DNA of 64,000 nucleotides from Heloderma charlesbogerti (GCA_026122225.1 JANEZZ010000728.1:124001-188000), one strand, 5' to 3'. Shown: positions 32,705-43,399, numbered from the stretch's first letter. Notes: generated from the sequence alone by a model not told the origin. Translations and numbers: made by a program.

Positions 32705-32778
32705 TTGAGTAGCCGAGCCCCCCCCACAGCCTTTATGTACCTAGTCACAAAGGCTGTGGTGGGGACTCGGCTTCTCAA
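32705..32778. repeat. Imperfect hairpin abutting the right inverted arm
   Basis: TTGAGTAGCCGAGCCCC with CACAGCCTTT (32705-32734) pairs with AAAGGCTGTG and GGGGACTCGGCTTCTCAA (32748-32778) around a 13-base loop. It ends two bases before the long inverted arm begins. Confidence 0.88.
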
Positions 32779-32780
32779 AC

Positions 32781-33162
32781 CTCCCTTGGAGGAGGCATCT
32801 GGAGGAGGGCCTCAGATGATGATCATAGTGTGTAGCTAGGTTCATACTGGGAAACACGTTCTGTCAGGTATTTCAGTCCTGATCCATGTGAGGCTTTAGA
32901 GGTCAAAACCAGCATTAATTTGGTCATCTAGTTCAGCCTTCCCCAACCTGGTGCCCTCCATATGTTTTGGCCTAGAACTCCCATCACCCCTGATCATTGT
33001 CCATGCAGGCTGGGGCTGATGGGAATTGTACTCCTAAACTTATGGAGGTCACCAGGTTGTGAACTGCCCAGAGAGCTTTGGCTATTGGGTGGAATATAAA
33101 TATAATAAATAAATAAGGTTGGTTTGGTTGATGATTGCTGTCATAATGGGGCTCTCAGATTC
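32781..33162 (-). repeat. Right arm of the ~400-bp inverted duplication
   Basis: Reverse complement of 30991-31392 with few differences. Contents in order: reversed LINE block, MITE (about 32935-33058), LINE tail on the plus strand ending 'ataataaataaataa', and the unique edge. The spacer is about 1.39 kb. Confidence 0.92.
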
Positions 33163-33989
33163 TCAGACTAGTCACATCTTCAATGGGAGCCATTTTGTGG
33201 TGGTACTCACAGCAGTTTCTCATTCCAAAATGTGCCTACAGGTCCAGAAGAAGTTGGGGGCCCTTGCTCTAGATAAAGAAAACTGAAAATGGAGATATAG
33301 CTACACTTTTAAAGTAATGCCTGTTTTGGCCCTCACCCTGGATAAATCCTGTTGTACAAATTCAGCAGCAGGTACCATGATATTTGATCATGCAAGGTAC
33401 ATTTGCTGAAATCCCCACTTCTGCACAACTATTAAAAGGTACAGGAGCCCTCTCTTCTTTTGCATTTGGCCACCGTAGGCTCATGAGGTTCGTAAAGTGC
33501 AAGTCTGTGAAACAGCAAGTGCCTGGTCTGCATATATTTTTTTCCATAAATGGAACCGAAGAGGAAAGGAAAGCCATTTCAATGTGCTCAAAATAACTGT
33601 CTCCTGCAGTTTAAGCTTATGAATTACAAACTCCTCAACAAATGTGCATATGAAATACATTTTGGAGTTCATTTACAAACTGACAAATTTCTTGGAAAAT
33701 GGGGCCATGGATATTTTAGAAGCTTTGCAAACATGAAAGCCAGTAATATACACTGTCTTTGTTTTATATTTGTTACTGTTGCTGCTTGCTTCCCCCCGTT
33801 GTGATAAATGAACTTGTCCCCATGCTCACAAGAGAAGAATCTTCACAAGCTCCAATGCTTAGTATGTGTGCAAGCCAAGGCAATATTTCATGCTGCTCCC
33901 TTGATCTACGTTTTCCATTATACCAAAAAAAAGAAAAAAGGAGAGGAAATATTGAGGTTTTCACATTGACTCTGCTCCGATTTAGGATG
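33163..33989. other. Mostly unassigned; hAT-like phrase at 33420-33480
   Basis: 'ttcttttgcatttggccacc' near 33460 resembles the right half of the MITE at 33990-34135. No gene recognised. Confidence 0.42.
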
Positions 33990-34135
33990 GCCAGACAGAA
34001 AAGAGGACAGAGCTCTCTACAGTTGTATAGAAGAGGGATTTCAGCAGGTGAAGTGTGCATTGAGATTCCCTTTTCTGTGCAGCAGTTAAAGGTGCAGGTG
34101 CTCTGTCTTCTTTTGCATCTGGCCACCCTTCTCCA
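33990..34135. mobile_element. Short hAT-like MITE (AGGxTGGCCAGA ends)
   Basis: Left TAGGATGGCCAGACAGAAAA and right TTTTGCATCTGGCCACCCTT are inverted repeats about 145 bp apart. Tip type as in 51951-52347 and 58839-60014. Confidence 0.7.
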
Positions 34136-34169
34136 GTGATATATTTTGAAGGCTCTAATCTCATACATA

Positions 34170-34296
34170 CGTAGCTGGAAGTAAATATTACTGAGTTCAA
34201 TGGGACCTCCTCCCAGGTAAGTCCTACAGGTCTGCAGCCTGGGACTCACTGAACTCAATGGAACTTACATCAGAGTAGACGTGCATATGAATGCAA
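34170..34296. mobile_element. Palindromic MITE, decayed
   Basis: 'ttactgagttcaatgggacc' and 'cactgaactcaatggaactt' are inverted copies, followed by 'catatgaatgcaatg'. GCAATCCTATG family. Confidence 0.55.
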
Positions 34297-34327
34297 TGTC
34301 AAACAACAACAACAACCCTTGATCAAT

Positions 34328-35230
34328 AAGAACATAAGAGCAGCTCTTCCGGAACAGACCAATGGTTCCATTTACTGCAACTTTCAATGGTCAGACAGGT
34401 GTTTCCAAGAATCCCGCAGGCAGGGCAGGAAGTAACAGTCCCCCCCCCCCCAGCAAGCAGTGTTAGAGACAGACTGTCTTGGAAACTGGAGACTCCACTT
34501 AGCTGTCTTGGCTAATAGACAGACCCATCTGCCAAGAATTTGTCTAATCCCATTTGAAAGCCATCTGAGCTAATGGCATCACCAAATCACGTGGCAGTGA
34601 ATTCTGTAAGTTAATTACGTGTTGTGTGAAGAAGTGCTTTCTTTTGCTGGATCTGAGTCAGGTCCCGGGTGGTAGAGGCTCTTTCAATGGTAGTGTGTGT
34701 GTGTATTACTTCACTTACTGCAAAATGTGATAAGCCCAGTGGAGGCTGGTGGCTCCAATGTCAGTGAGGCAGTGAATATGCTCCAGGTTTCAGTCAGAAC
34801 CCTAAAAGAGCTATCTCAGGTGCTTCCACACCTTGGATAGCTCCTTTAGAGTTCTGACTGGTTCTGACTGAAAGCCGGAGCAAATTCACCACCCCACTGA
34901 GTTTGGGGTCCCTCCTGCTCTTCTGCTCAGTGAGGCCCTGAACTGCTTCCACTGTCTGAACTGACTGCCCATCAATACAACTGGGTGACCATGAGTTCTA
35001 GCATAATGGGGGCAGAGAGTGAAAACTGTTCTCTGCCCATTTCATCCACACCATGCAAAATTATTTTCATAAATCTCTGTATTCCCCCTTAGTCAAGCTT
35101 TTCTAAATGAAAATTGTTGTCATCAACTCTTTGCTTAATTTGGTTGCCCGTTTCTGCACCATTCCCACCTCTACAATATCATTTTTGAGATGGGGCTGTA
35201 GACTGTATTCCAAATGTGGCTGCATGACAC
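34328..35230 (-). mobile_element. CR1/L3-type LINE 3' region, split by a palindromic hAT
   Basis: The reverse complement matches the 29430-30160 copy in order. 34540-34660 corresponds to the block before 'cttcacacagtgcatag'. 34975-35220 corresponds to the block with 'atggtgtgaccacacttgg' and 'ggaatactgtatacag' (here 'gtagactgtattccaaatg'). 34737-34954 interrupts it. Old and without an open frame. Confidence 0.7.
34737..34954. mobile_element. Palindromic hAT-like MITE (CAGTGGAGGC ends)
   Basis: Tips CAGTGGAGGCTGG and GCTTCCACTG are inverted. The mirrored interior contains 'tttcagtcagaaccctaaaa' and 'agagttctgactggttctg'. Same family as 41595-41959. Confidence 0.75.
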
Positions 35231-35519
35231 ACACAGAGAGAGAGAGATTATAATTCACAGTTTTATTTTAAACAAATCCTTTGTTAATAATTCCTAATAG
35301 GGCATTTGACTTTTTGACCCACACACTTGAGCTGACATTTTAACTGAGCTGCAAAGATAATTCATTGTCCATTGTCCAGTCATTTATGGATGAATAGAAT
35401 CTCCCTGAGAAACCTCACTAGCTGCTGCCGTTGCTTCTCTTGAAATTCCTCCAATGCATAGCCCATACAGGGACCTCCAAATGTGGCTCAGCAGTTCACT
35501 TGAGATCAAAATTGGTGGC
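35231..35519. other. Low-complexity start, otherwise unassigned
   Basis: Begins with (AC)n(AG)n at 35230-35248. Nothing else recognised. Confidence 0.4.
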
Positions 35520-35765
35520 AACGGAGGGAGCAATCCTATGCGGATAGTCAGTCGCCTCCAAACTCAGAGGCGACCGTCTATCCAATGCATGGCGGGAGGA
35601 GCGCGGAGGGGATCATCTCCCCCGCGATCTAGCTGCCCTGCATTCGTGGCTAGACGGCAGATTTCTTACAAGCCCGGGGACAATCCGCACTGCCTACAAG
35701 GCAGTGGGGGAGGGGGTGGAGAGGCGGTTCTCCAGGAACAGACCAATCCTTTGGCCATCTAGCCA
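35520..35765. mobile_element. GC-rich MITE (GGGAGCAATCCTATG end)
   Basis: Starts GGAGGGAGCAATCCTATGCG and shows nested inverted pairs such as TCGCCTCCAAACTC/GAGGCGA and CTAGCTGCC/GGCTAG. The end type and the 'actgccttgtaggcagtg'-like hairpin (actgcctacaaggcagt, 35688-35704) are shared with 38785-39870. Confidence 0.55.
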
Positions 35766-36179
35766 CTGTCTAGCAGCCATAGAATTACGCTCTTAGAGAT
35801 GTAACCCCAAGAACCTTCATACATCTTACCTAAATTCTTCCATCAAATTCCTCCACTGCTTTGCCCAAGCAAGGACTGTCCAGTTTGCCAAGAAATGTGA
35901 CTTCAGCCAAAGTCACTGAAGGCAATTCGGCAGCTTGTGTTTGCCTTTATCAACAAAATGGTTTCAAATGCAAAATGGAATCTTGGGAGAGCCAAGTCCT
36001 CATCTCAGGATCAAATCTCAGCATCCACAGGGGCTTTTTAAAAACATGTGTCTCAAGAAGCAGCATCCTTGGTGGGTTTTGCTGCTGCAGATCCCCTTTT
36101 GAAACCATTTACCTCTTCAGCTTTGGGAGAAGCAGCGACAAAATCTGGAAAGTGTCCTCACCCCACGCCCAGCTTGCCT

Positions 36180-36960
36180 GGCCGTGGGGGGGGGGCTGTT
36201 GCGGGTGGCGGAGGGAGGACGGGACAAGGACGAAGGCCATTGGCCTTCGCTCCTGGGGTCTCCAAGGGGCGGGTCTAGCTGGCCACTATTTAGGCCCCGC
36301 TGCCCCGCAGCCTCCTCATTCCGGCTATTCCAGCTCCCTCCCTCTCACCCTTTCTGCAGTGTGGGTTGTTTACTGGTCGTCCTATTTTGGGGGCCGAGTA
36401 GGAATTTTGGCTCCTAGCCGGATTGGTCAGGCTTTGGGTTTTTTGCCTACTTCACACTGCAGTTCCGACACTGAGCTGCATACGTTAAGCTAGCACTCAA
36501 CGATATGAACTTCTGGTCACATAGCTGCACCGGCGGCTCCGGGCGGGCTCTCCACTGGGGGAGTGGCCAGGTGAGCATTCGTAGGCACCGTTTCAGGTGA
36601 CTGGTAAGGCCCGAGGCTTCCGGCTCAGGGTTTTGTGGCCCCAGTTGGGAGATACGGCTTACCTTTGAGGCCAACCCTCCTCACCCACTCGGGTTCTGTG
36701 GCTCGAGGGGGGGTGACAGGGGAAGATCTCCCAGCCCAGAACTGGGTATGTCCGATTGGTGGGCAAGGGCAGACGCCTCGCCGCAGACAAAGAATGCCTC
36801 ACTCTACATCTGTCATGTTGGTCTTGTTGTGGTGTGCCCGCTGGTGCTTTCTTCGCAGATTGTAATCTATCAATAAATGTGGCCCTGTTTATCCCAAATT
36901 GATTGGTGTCGTCTCGTCATTTCTCCCCTATCCGCTCGCAAGCAAGCCTTCTTTCCCTAC
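36180..36960 (+). repeat. CpG-rich segment ending in a poly(A)-signal block; possible LTR
   Basis: GC- and CpG-rich compared with its surroundings. Near its 3' end AATAAA (36871-36876) is followed by 'tgtggccctgtttatccc' and 'tggtgtcgtctcgtcattt', which looks like the R-U5 boundary of a retroviral or gypsy-type LTR. The left border is not identifiable and no primer-binding site was recognised, so a SINE or a genuine unique CpG island remains possible. Open frames of up to 210 codons (35861-36493) show no known domain. Confidence 0.4.
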
Positions 36961-36962
36961 AG

Positions 36963-37077
36963 CAGGGGTTGGGAACCTGTGGTCTCCAGATGTTGTTGGA
37001 CTACAACTCATGCTGGCTGGGGCTGATGGGAGTTGGAATCCAGCAACATCTGGAGAGCCACAGGTTCCCTGCCCCTG
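36963..37077. mobile_element. Short palindromic hAT-like MITE
   Basis: Tips CAGGGGTTGGGAACCTGTGG and CCACAGGTTCCCTGCCCCTG are near-perfect inverted repeats, with inner 'ccagatgttgttggactac' and its mirror. Clearest member of the 5843-5983 family. Confidence 0.85.
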
Positions 37078-37229
37078 ATATTCAGTTTCCTTACTCATGA
37101 GTACACAGATCCTTTGGATTGCAGACAATATTTTCTGTCATTAAACTGCAGGTTGAAGCATGTTTACAGACACACAAGCCATACTGAGCTTAGTGGGAGA
37201 TACTCCTGAGTACACATTTTTTAATTTAT

Positions 37230-37430
37230 TTCCTATGCTTTCCCGTTTCAGATTCAGGGCAGTCTATATAGTTCCCTATGCATAAAGCATAATATCCTCG
37301 CGACGACCTGTGATGTAGGTTATGTGGAGTGGCTGGTCCAAGGTCACCCAGTGAGGCTCATGGCTGAGTCTGGATTTGAACGTGAGTCTCCCTGTATGGA
37401 CAACACTCCCACCCACCACCCTGGCCCGTG
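37230..37430 (-). mobile_element. tRNA-headed SINE (MIR-like), decayed
   Basis: 'caaggtcacccagtgaggct' with 'gatttgaacgtgagtctcc' (B-box complement) matches the layout of 38165-38409. Confidence 0.62.
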
Positions 37431-37474
37431 GAAAGGACTGGGCTGGATCTCTAGTGTGACAGGCCAGCTCATAC

Positions 37475-37572
37475 TTTTGCAGCCTGATCCTATATATCTC
37501 TACTCAGATGTAAGCAGCATTGAGTTAAGTGGGACTTAATTCCAAGTCGGTGTGCATAGGGGTTGCAGTCTA
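37475..37572. mobile_element. Palindromic MITE (GCAATCCTATG family)
   Basis: 'gcagcctgatcctata' left and 'tgcataggggttgcag' right, with mirrored 'tactcagatgtaag' and 'ttaattccaag' inside. Confidence 0.62.
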
Positions 37573-38160
37573 AATACAAACAATGCCATTCTTATTCCAT
37601 CACAATTATAATTGCTTTGTAGGACTCAAATGAAAAAGCATTATTCAGTAAATAAAACCCACTAGGCTCTCATCTAGGCTCTCATCTATATTCCTAATTG
37701 ACTGATGAAATCAGAAACTGAAGTGCTTCTAGCTGTGAGAAATCACATTTATAATTCGATTGTGTCCTTTCTACTAAATGGTAGCATTTTGGTGTGATGT
37801 GCAAAAGCTGATTATCAGGGCTTGCAAAGAAAGATCAACTGTGGTGATACACACTTCTAAAAAGCACAAGGGAATGCCATCAGACAGTTACTGTAATGCC
37901 CCAATCCTAAAAAAAACAAACAAAAAAAAGTACTTGAAAGCTTTTCCCAGTAATGCATTTGGGAACGGGGGAGCCAAAATGTGTATTACCAACTCTACTC
38001 TTAAAGCCTGTATAAAAACAAAAAATAGGCTGAAGGGAAAGTTGGAATTCCTCAGACATTCCTAACTACTGAGGGAGAAGCGTCAGTCATAAATCATGGG
38101 ATGCTGATAAGTGGCATAACTGCTATTAGGGAACATAGAGTGGGGCGCAATGGAGACCCC
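37573..38160. other. No recognised feature
   Basis: A short tandem 'ctaggctctcat' at 37670-37690. The 95-codon frame at 37778-38065 has no known domain. Confidence 0.45.
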
Positions 38161-38164
38161 CGCT

Positions 38165-38409
38165 CACATTTATTTATTACATTTATATCCCGCCTTTTTT
38201 CCTCCTTAAGGAACCCAAGGCGGCATACATAGTCTTCCTCCCGCTCCTCCATTTTATCCTCACAACAACAACCCTGTAAGGTGGGTTGGGCTGAGAATTT
38301 GTGACTGGCCCAAAGTCACCCAGTGAGCTTCTATGGCTGAGTGGGGACTAGAACCCGGATCTTCCAGCTCCCAGTCCAACACTCTCGCCACTACACCATC
38401 CTGGCTCTC
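38165..38409 (-). mobile_element. tRNA-headed SINE (MIR-like), near full length
   Basis: The reverse complement opens with a tRNA-like head (gccaggatggtgtagtgg, then a B box within ATCCGGGTTCTAGTCCCC). It continues 'ctcactgggtgactttgggc' and ends in an AT-rich tail (taaatgtaataaataaatg). Relatives in the window: 21320, 37230, 43850 (plus), 51000, 51672 and 52555. Confidence 0.85.
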
Positions 38410-38784
38410 ATGGGACAAAAGCAGGACAAGTGATGAAACAATGAGCTAAATCATTGGCTACAAATCCATAATGTGATCAAGTTTTTTTTTTCTCTGACAA
38501 TTGCTGCTCTTCTGCAACCTGACTATGAAGTAGGACTACCTTGTCAACTGGTCACAAATATAAAAATAAAACAAAATCATGGACAGACCTATCTGTTTGC
38601 CTTTAACAGAGGTTTATATGATTGGCTGGGGAAGCTTTTGAGGGACCTTTGATATCATCACCTCCTAATTGCTGCATATCAAACTGTCATTAAAGGGGCA
38701 GTTGCAGGGATGGGTTCAGAGGCTGTGGTAATCCTACTATGGCTAAAATTTCTGAATGTCCATGATTTCCCAATTTGTCAAGTT

Positions 38785-39870
38785 AGGGAGCAATCCTATG
38801 GCTGCTAGTCAGCAGCGAGACAACCATAGGATATGTGGCTTTCTGGGAACCGACCTCGGAGCCGCGCTCCAAGGTCGGTTCCTGGAGAAACGATCTTCCC
38901 CCTCATCCACACTGCCTTGGAGCCGCACTCCAAGGTCAGTGTCAGGGTGGAAATTGAGCCAATAGAACCCCAGAGCAGTTCTGATTCTGAGGAGGATCAG
39001 CAATCTATGGGAGAGGAGCCAGCTCATCCCTCACAGGAACAGCAGCTGGCAGAGATTCCTCCTGCTGGCATTCCTGAGATAGATAGTGACCATGGTAGTG
39101 AGAGAGTGCAGGAGGGGGGCTTGCTAGACGCTCGACGCAGACGCAGGGAGCGACGAGCGATGGAGGGTGCGGAAAGCAGGCGTAGCACCCATTTGGCACG
39201 GCAGCAATGGCCGCCTCCCGTGGACCCAAGGGAAAGAGGGAGGATCTCTCCCTAGCCCATAATTTCAGGGTCTTCAAGTGACTCTCCTTCAAACAGGGAC
39301 CAACTGCCTACCCGGAGCATAGGCTACTCTGCTGTTCATTGCTTAGTCGTTGGTGATTAGCATCTGAAAGAGTCATTAAGCTGTAAGAGGATTAAAGCCT
39401 TGAAAAGAATCCTTTCATCTGTGTCTTGTGTTGGCTATTGGAGTGTGCTGAAAGAGGCCGCTAGGGTGCTCCTGAAAGCCGGTTCCTGGAGAAACGACCT
39501 TCCCCCTCATCCACACTGCCTCGGAGCCGCACTCCAAGGTCGGTTCCTGGAGAAACAACCTTCCCCCTCATCCACACTGCCTTGTAGGCAGTGCAGAACA
39601 GCCCCATGCTCCGCGCTCAGAAGAGGAGCACAGAGCGTCCAAAACGGGGTGCTCCAGGGGGCGTTCTGGGGCGGGGAGGGCGGAAATGCCGGTACGACAC
39701 ATCCTGTGTGTCATCCAGCAGACTCCCGCCCTGCTCCACCTTCCTGCGGCTAGACAGCCGAAATCAGCTGTCTAGCCGCAAATGCAGGGCAAGAGAAGCA
39801 CGGAGGGACCGATCCTCTCTGTGCTTTTCCTGCCCTGCATTGGATAGGCAGCCGCCTCCAAGTTCGCCCT
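38785..39870. mobile_element. GC-rich composite MITE with a 62-bp minisatellite, split by an LTR
   Basis: Begins GGGAGCAATCCTATGGCTGC. It contains three copies of a 62-bp unit (38856-38917; 38918 onward, interrupted at 38939 and resuming at 39478; 39521-39582) with words GGAGCCGC, CCAAGGTCGGTTCCTGGAG and CCCCCTCATCCACACTGCC. The right part has a GCGGCTAGACAGC/GCTGTCTAGCCGC hairpin (39748-39781) and ends near 'cctgcattggataggcagcc'. Its end type matches 35520-35765. Confidence 0.62.
38940..39477 (+). mobile_element. Solo LTR (gypsy-like), copy 3
   Basis: Starts TGTCAGGG and ends CTCCTGAAA (expected CTGACA). Flanks GTCAG (38935-38939) and GCCGG (39478-39482) are two decayed copies of the target GTCGG, which is intact in the neighbouring minisatellite units. 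A poly(A)-signal-like ATTAAA is at 39391. The plus frame from about 38946 to the stop at 39255 is open and carries words SSSDSEED, LLDARRRRRERR and ESRRSTHLARQ, matching the frame in the other two LTR copies. Related to 23481-24050 and 53766-54308 but clearly diverged. Confidence 0.8.
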
Positions 39871-40540
39871 TAATTTCTCTTCTGACTTTGCCATCCATGG
39901 TGCTTGCACTGTTCTTCCCATCTCTGTGTTATTACCAGACGTGATAAGCAGCGTCTTCACATAATCATGTAATACAATGATTAACGCCCTCCCATGTTAC
40001 CATGCCTGATATCTCCTCCTATTTTGAGAAAGGCCGACTTGAAAATCGCATGCTAAGCCTGCAGCAAAATTATGCCATGCCCTAGTCTCTTGTGTTCTTC
40101 CTTTCTCGAGAGTAAGTTGCATTGAGGCTGCCTAGAAGTGACTATCTAGAAATATGCCACCCTCTCAGCTGAAGGCTCTGCCCCTTAGGGATGGGTAAGA
40201 ATCTCATCTGAGTTTCATTTTGAAACTCATTTACCAAAATTTGCGATATCTGCTATGTTTGTTTGAGACAAAAAGAACTAGAGATTTTTTAAAAAACTGG
40301 ATGTGGGCGAAACCAAAACTGACAGATTTGTCCATCCAGAACGAGGGCGTGGAGTCCCTAACCCCTAAAAGTCTGCGTTTGAATCCCTGTATATTTGGTC
40401 ATGTTAATGCTTAATGGGGGTGTCTTTTTTTCTGACAGGCTCTTCATCTTTAACATCTATATGGCAGGCAGGTACTTTATGGTCCTCTCCATGCTGGGAA
40501 TAGCTGTACCTATTGAATTTGGCTGCTGCGGAAGGGTGAG
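39871..40540. other. Unassigned; hAT-like tip at 40187
   Basis: TAGGGATGGGTAAGAATC at 40187 looks like another TAGGGATG-type hAT tip followed by 'tgagtttcattttgaaactc' (a short palindrome). The other end was not found. Confidence 0.4.
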
Positions 40541-40725
40541 TGTTATGTATTGGGGGGGGTACTGTGGGTTAGTTATTGTTTGAACCTTGGCAGCTCCTGT
40601 AAAGTTGGGAGTAGCAGCAGTGAGCAGAGCTTCTGCTAAGTTCTGCAGTTCTGTGTGTGATAAATAAAGGACAGTTGTGTTTGAGGCCTGCTGAGTCTTC
40701 AGTCACTCACTCTACCTATACAACA
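40541..40725 (+). mobile_element. Short solo LTR
   Basis: A 185-bp segment starting TGTTATGTATTGG and ending CTATACAACA (TGTT..AACA inverted tips). AATAAA at 40662-40667 is followed by 'ggacagttgtgtttgaggc', as in an R-U5 region. Flanks GTGAG and GGAAG agree at only 3 of 5 positions. Copia- or gypsy-type not decided. Confidence 0.57.
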
Positions 40726-41590
40726 GGAAGAGTTTTATTTCAGTCCATTTTTACTAAGAATTTATCAACATTCACAGAGTTCTTCATATTCAGGAAAGAA
40801 AGGACTTCCCTTTCAACCCTTCTGTGACCACGCTCTGTATTTACCCAGTGGTGAGAGAAATGCATTCTGCACTTGCTCAAGGGCCCTTTCATCTATTCTT
40901 ACTTCATATTTTATTACTTGGAGTCCTGTCACTGATAGGAGATGCTGAGGCTTGACCATAGTGAGCCTTGCCTAAATTCAGCCACCTCTTTACCATTCCA
41001 GGAAGTCCTCATTTAAGCCATGAGAATACCATGTACAAATGCAATATGTCATATGCCATAGCAAGCACAGTCTGGCGCAAGAGGTAGCTGTTAGATCAAC
41101 ATCTTAGATGATCAGGCATCAGCTATTCAGGGCAAGAACTAGAAACTGAGTTGCTTGACCAAATACTCTTGTTTTATTTTTGCTAGTTCCTCCATTCAAA
41201 CAGCCTATGCCAGCATACTTACTGGATGCCAAATGTCAGCTCTGTCTAGGTCAGAAAATCAATCATGAGCAAATTGCATATGTAACGTATCTTAACGATA
41301 CGCCCCTCAGCATTGCAAATGCATATCAAAGGAAGTTCAGCTTGGGCAGTGTAATGTTTTCACTGGGGAGGAAAAAGCCCCTTCCAGTTTCCATGTAGTT
41401 GGGAAAACAAAAAATAGAGCTTTCTAGATGTCACCTTTGTGGCTTTTGTGTTGTGTTGATTAGTTCTGTTGGAAGGCAGCTGTTCCAGACATCAAGGAGC
41501 ATACATTACAGCAGTGTCTCTATGTTTGTCATATGACTTCAATTTACCGAACCTTGCCCATTTCGTTTCATAACAGGAGGCCATCTTTGT
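40726..41590. other. No recognised feature
   Basis: Unique-looking sequence, no gene or repeat recognised. Confidence 0.45.
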
Positions 41591-41594
41591 CCTC

Positions 41595-41959
41595 CAGTGG
41601 AAGCGAGTGGCTCCTATTTCAGAGGAGCAGGGCATCCACTCTGGGTTTCAGTCAGAATTCTAAAGCTGCTATCCAAAGTGCTGAACCATTTGGGAGATAA
41701 TGTTCAGCACCTTAGATAGCTCCTTTAGAGTTCTGACTGGTTCTGACTGAAACCCAGTGGTTGTATTGTTATATTGTGGTTTTAATGTTCTATATATTTT
41801 AAATTGTTTTATTGTGTGCTGTTTGGTTTTAATTTTTGTGAACCGCCCAGAGAGCTTTGGCTATAGGGCGGTATAGAAATGAAATAAATAAATAAATAAA
41901 TAATAAACCCAGAGCAGATTCACCAACCTACTGAAATGAGAGCCACAAGCCTCCACTGC
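41595..41959. mobile_element. Palindromic hAT-like MITE carrying a LINE tail
   Basis: Tips CAGTGGAAGCGAGTGGCTC and AGCCACAAGCCTCCACTG are inverted. The mirrored interior has CTCTGGGTTTCAGTCAGAA and its complement. A LINE 3' end is inserted at 41758-41905. Without the insertion the length matches the 218-bp relative at 34737-34954. Confidence 0.8.
41758..41905 (+). mobile_element. L2/CR1-like LINE tail insertion
   Basis: 'gtgaaccgcccagagagctt' to 'aaataaataaataaataa'. AAACCCAG on the left and again immediately after the A-rich tail look like its target-site duplication. Confidence 0.78.
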
Positions 41960-41969
41960 TGCCCTTCCA

Positions 41970-42640
41970 TTCTCTCCCCATCTATTAGAATGTCCAACCA
42001 GCAAAAGTGGCTACAGTATGGTCTTGGTTCACAGCATCAACCTGTTGCATGAAATTTCCCCACAAAAGCCACCATCAACTGAAAATGGCAGGAGACTCCT
42101 CTCCGCCTTTTTAAATGTGTCAATCGCAACAGTCCTTGTCTTTGCTTTGTATCATTTCTCAAGTGTTGGTTACCATAACAACAATGGCGATGCAGATTTT
42201 ATACGTGGTGTGGGCCAAATTCTGCCCTTGGTTACCGAGACAAAAAACTCGGAGTAACTTCAGCAAAGTGTGTGGCATTACAGTGATAAATACAGACAGG
42301 CAGAAGTAGGATTAACTCTGCCTTTTATTATGCAAGTTCTTCTCTGCCAGCCAGCACCCCCCGCCGCCCCGCTTCTTGTCAAAGGACAATGTGTTTTTCC
42401 CTTCTGCCTCTCTGACTAAGCTAATAACGTAGCGGAATAATCAGGCCTAATGACAGTTTGAACCACAAAGGAATTATGTCTTTTACATAAAATATTATTC
42501 ACTTAAATCTTGAAGATGAGTTAGTGTACAAATGTAGCGACAGGCCAAGAAGAAGCAAACAAGGCCTAGGGACTCAGCTTTGCAGGCAATTGTGCTAGTC
42601 ACAAGGAGGGGCCAAGGACTATGTAGGATATGGAGGCTCC
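41970..42640. other. Repeat-poor sequence with an RFX-like palindrome
   Basis: GTTACCATAACAAC at 42169-42182 fits the X-box palindrome bound by RFX factors. 42400-42500 is AT-rich and repeat-free. No exon recognised. Confidence 0.4.
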
Positions 42641-42649
42641 ACCCTCTAA

Positions 42650-42998
42650 TCCAGAGGTGCAGAACCCCAGGCCCAGGGACCAAATCCAGCCCTCCTGGGG
42701 TCCAAGCCAACCCTGGGGCTCCCCAGATGGCCACAGCCACCCCTCCTGGACCCACTTTCCCCAGACCACTGATCATGTTTGACCAGCTTCTGTACAGTTG
42801 TTTCCATTCTAAAATGTTGATACGCTTCTCCAAAGCCTTGGTTACTGGCAGTAAGAGCTTTAAACTAAACTATGCCGGCATTTTTAGTATCTTGACACCG
42901 CCCCTTTTGCCTTCAGTCCCACCCACCACTGGAATGCGGCCCCTGAGAGCTTTTCTGAAATGGAATTTGCCCCCAGGGCTGAAAGAGGCTTGACAGCC
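42650..42998 (+). mobile_element. hAT-like non-autonomous element
   Basis: Starts CAGAGGTGCAGAACCCCAGG, ends 'ttgacagccctgctct'. It shares the ordered blocks 'aaccccaggcccagggacca', 'cacccaccactggaatgcgg' and 'gagagcttttctgaaatgg' with 22733-23415, and inverted with 57570-57880. Confidence 0.6.
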
Positions 42999-43267
42999 CT
43001 GCTCTAACCTCTTCAAATCTGTTCAGCCCCCCAGTGGCTTCTGAGATTCATCAGCCCATGCACTTTCAAGAATCTCCTTTCCAGAATATGGCCTGTTGAA
43101 GATTCTGCATAAATATCCTCACCTGCTCACAAATTGCAGGGCAAACAGTTAAATATCCATTGCTATTTGTAAACAGAATTCGATTCAGGAGTTCTTGCAA
43201 TTTCAATGTGACAATATTATGGTTTTCAACCAAAATTTTCCTGCCATCCACTACTTCCTATATCACT

Positions 43268-43399
43268 TTTCCCCAGTGCGGTGCCCTCCAGATGTTTTGG
43301 ACTACACCTCCCAGAATTCCTGGCTATTGCCCATGCTGGCTGGGTTGATAGAAATTGAACTCCAAAACATCTGGAGGGCACCAGGTTGGTGAAAGCTGT
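43268..43399. mobile_element. Short palindromic MITE
   Basis: GTGCCCTCCAGATGTTTTGG and CCAAAACATCTGGAGGGCAC are perfect inverted blocks about 65 bp apart. Same family as 8080-8214. Confidence 0.82.

Noticed and set aside
35861..36493. 210-codon plus-strand frame
   Set aside because: No recognisable domain, low-complexity G-rich part, and it crosses from unique into CpG-rich repeat-like sequence.
38833..39255. A 140-codon frame starting at 38833 as a host gene
   Set aside because: It begins in the MITE minisatellite and continues into the LTR, so it is a chance join. Only the LTR part is discussed, as an LTR feature.
41595..41959. 8-bp duplication for the CAGTGGAGGC MITEs at 41595 and 34737
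   Set aside because: Flanking octamers do not match, so the tips alone support the call.
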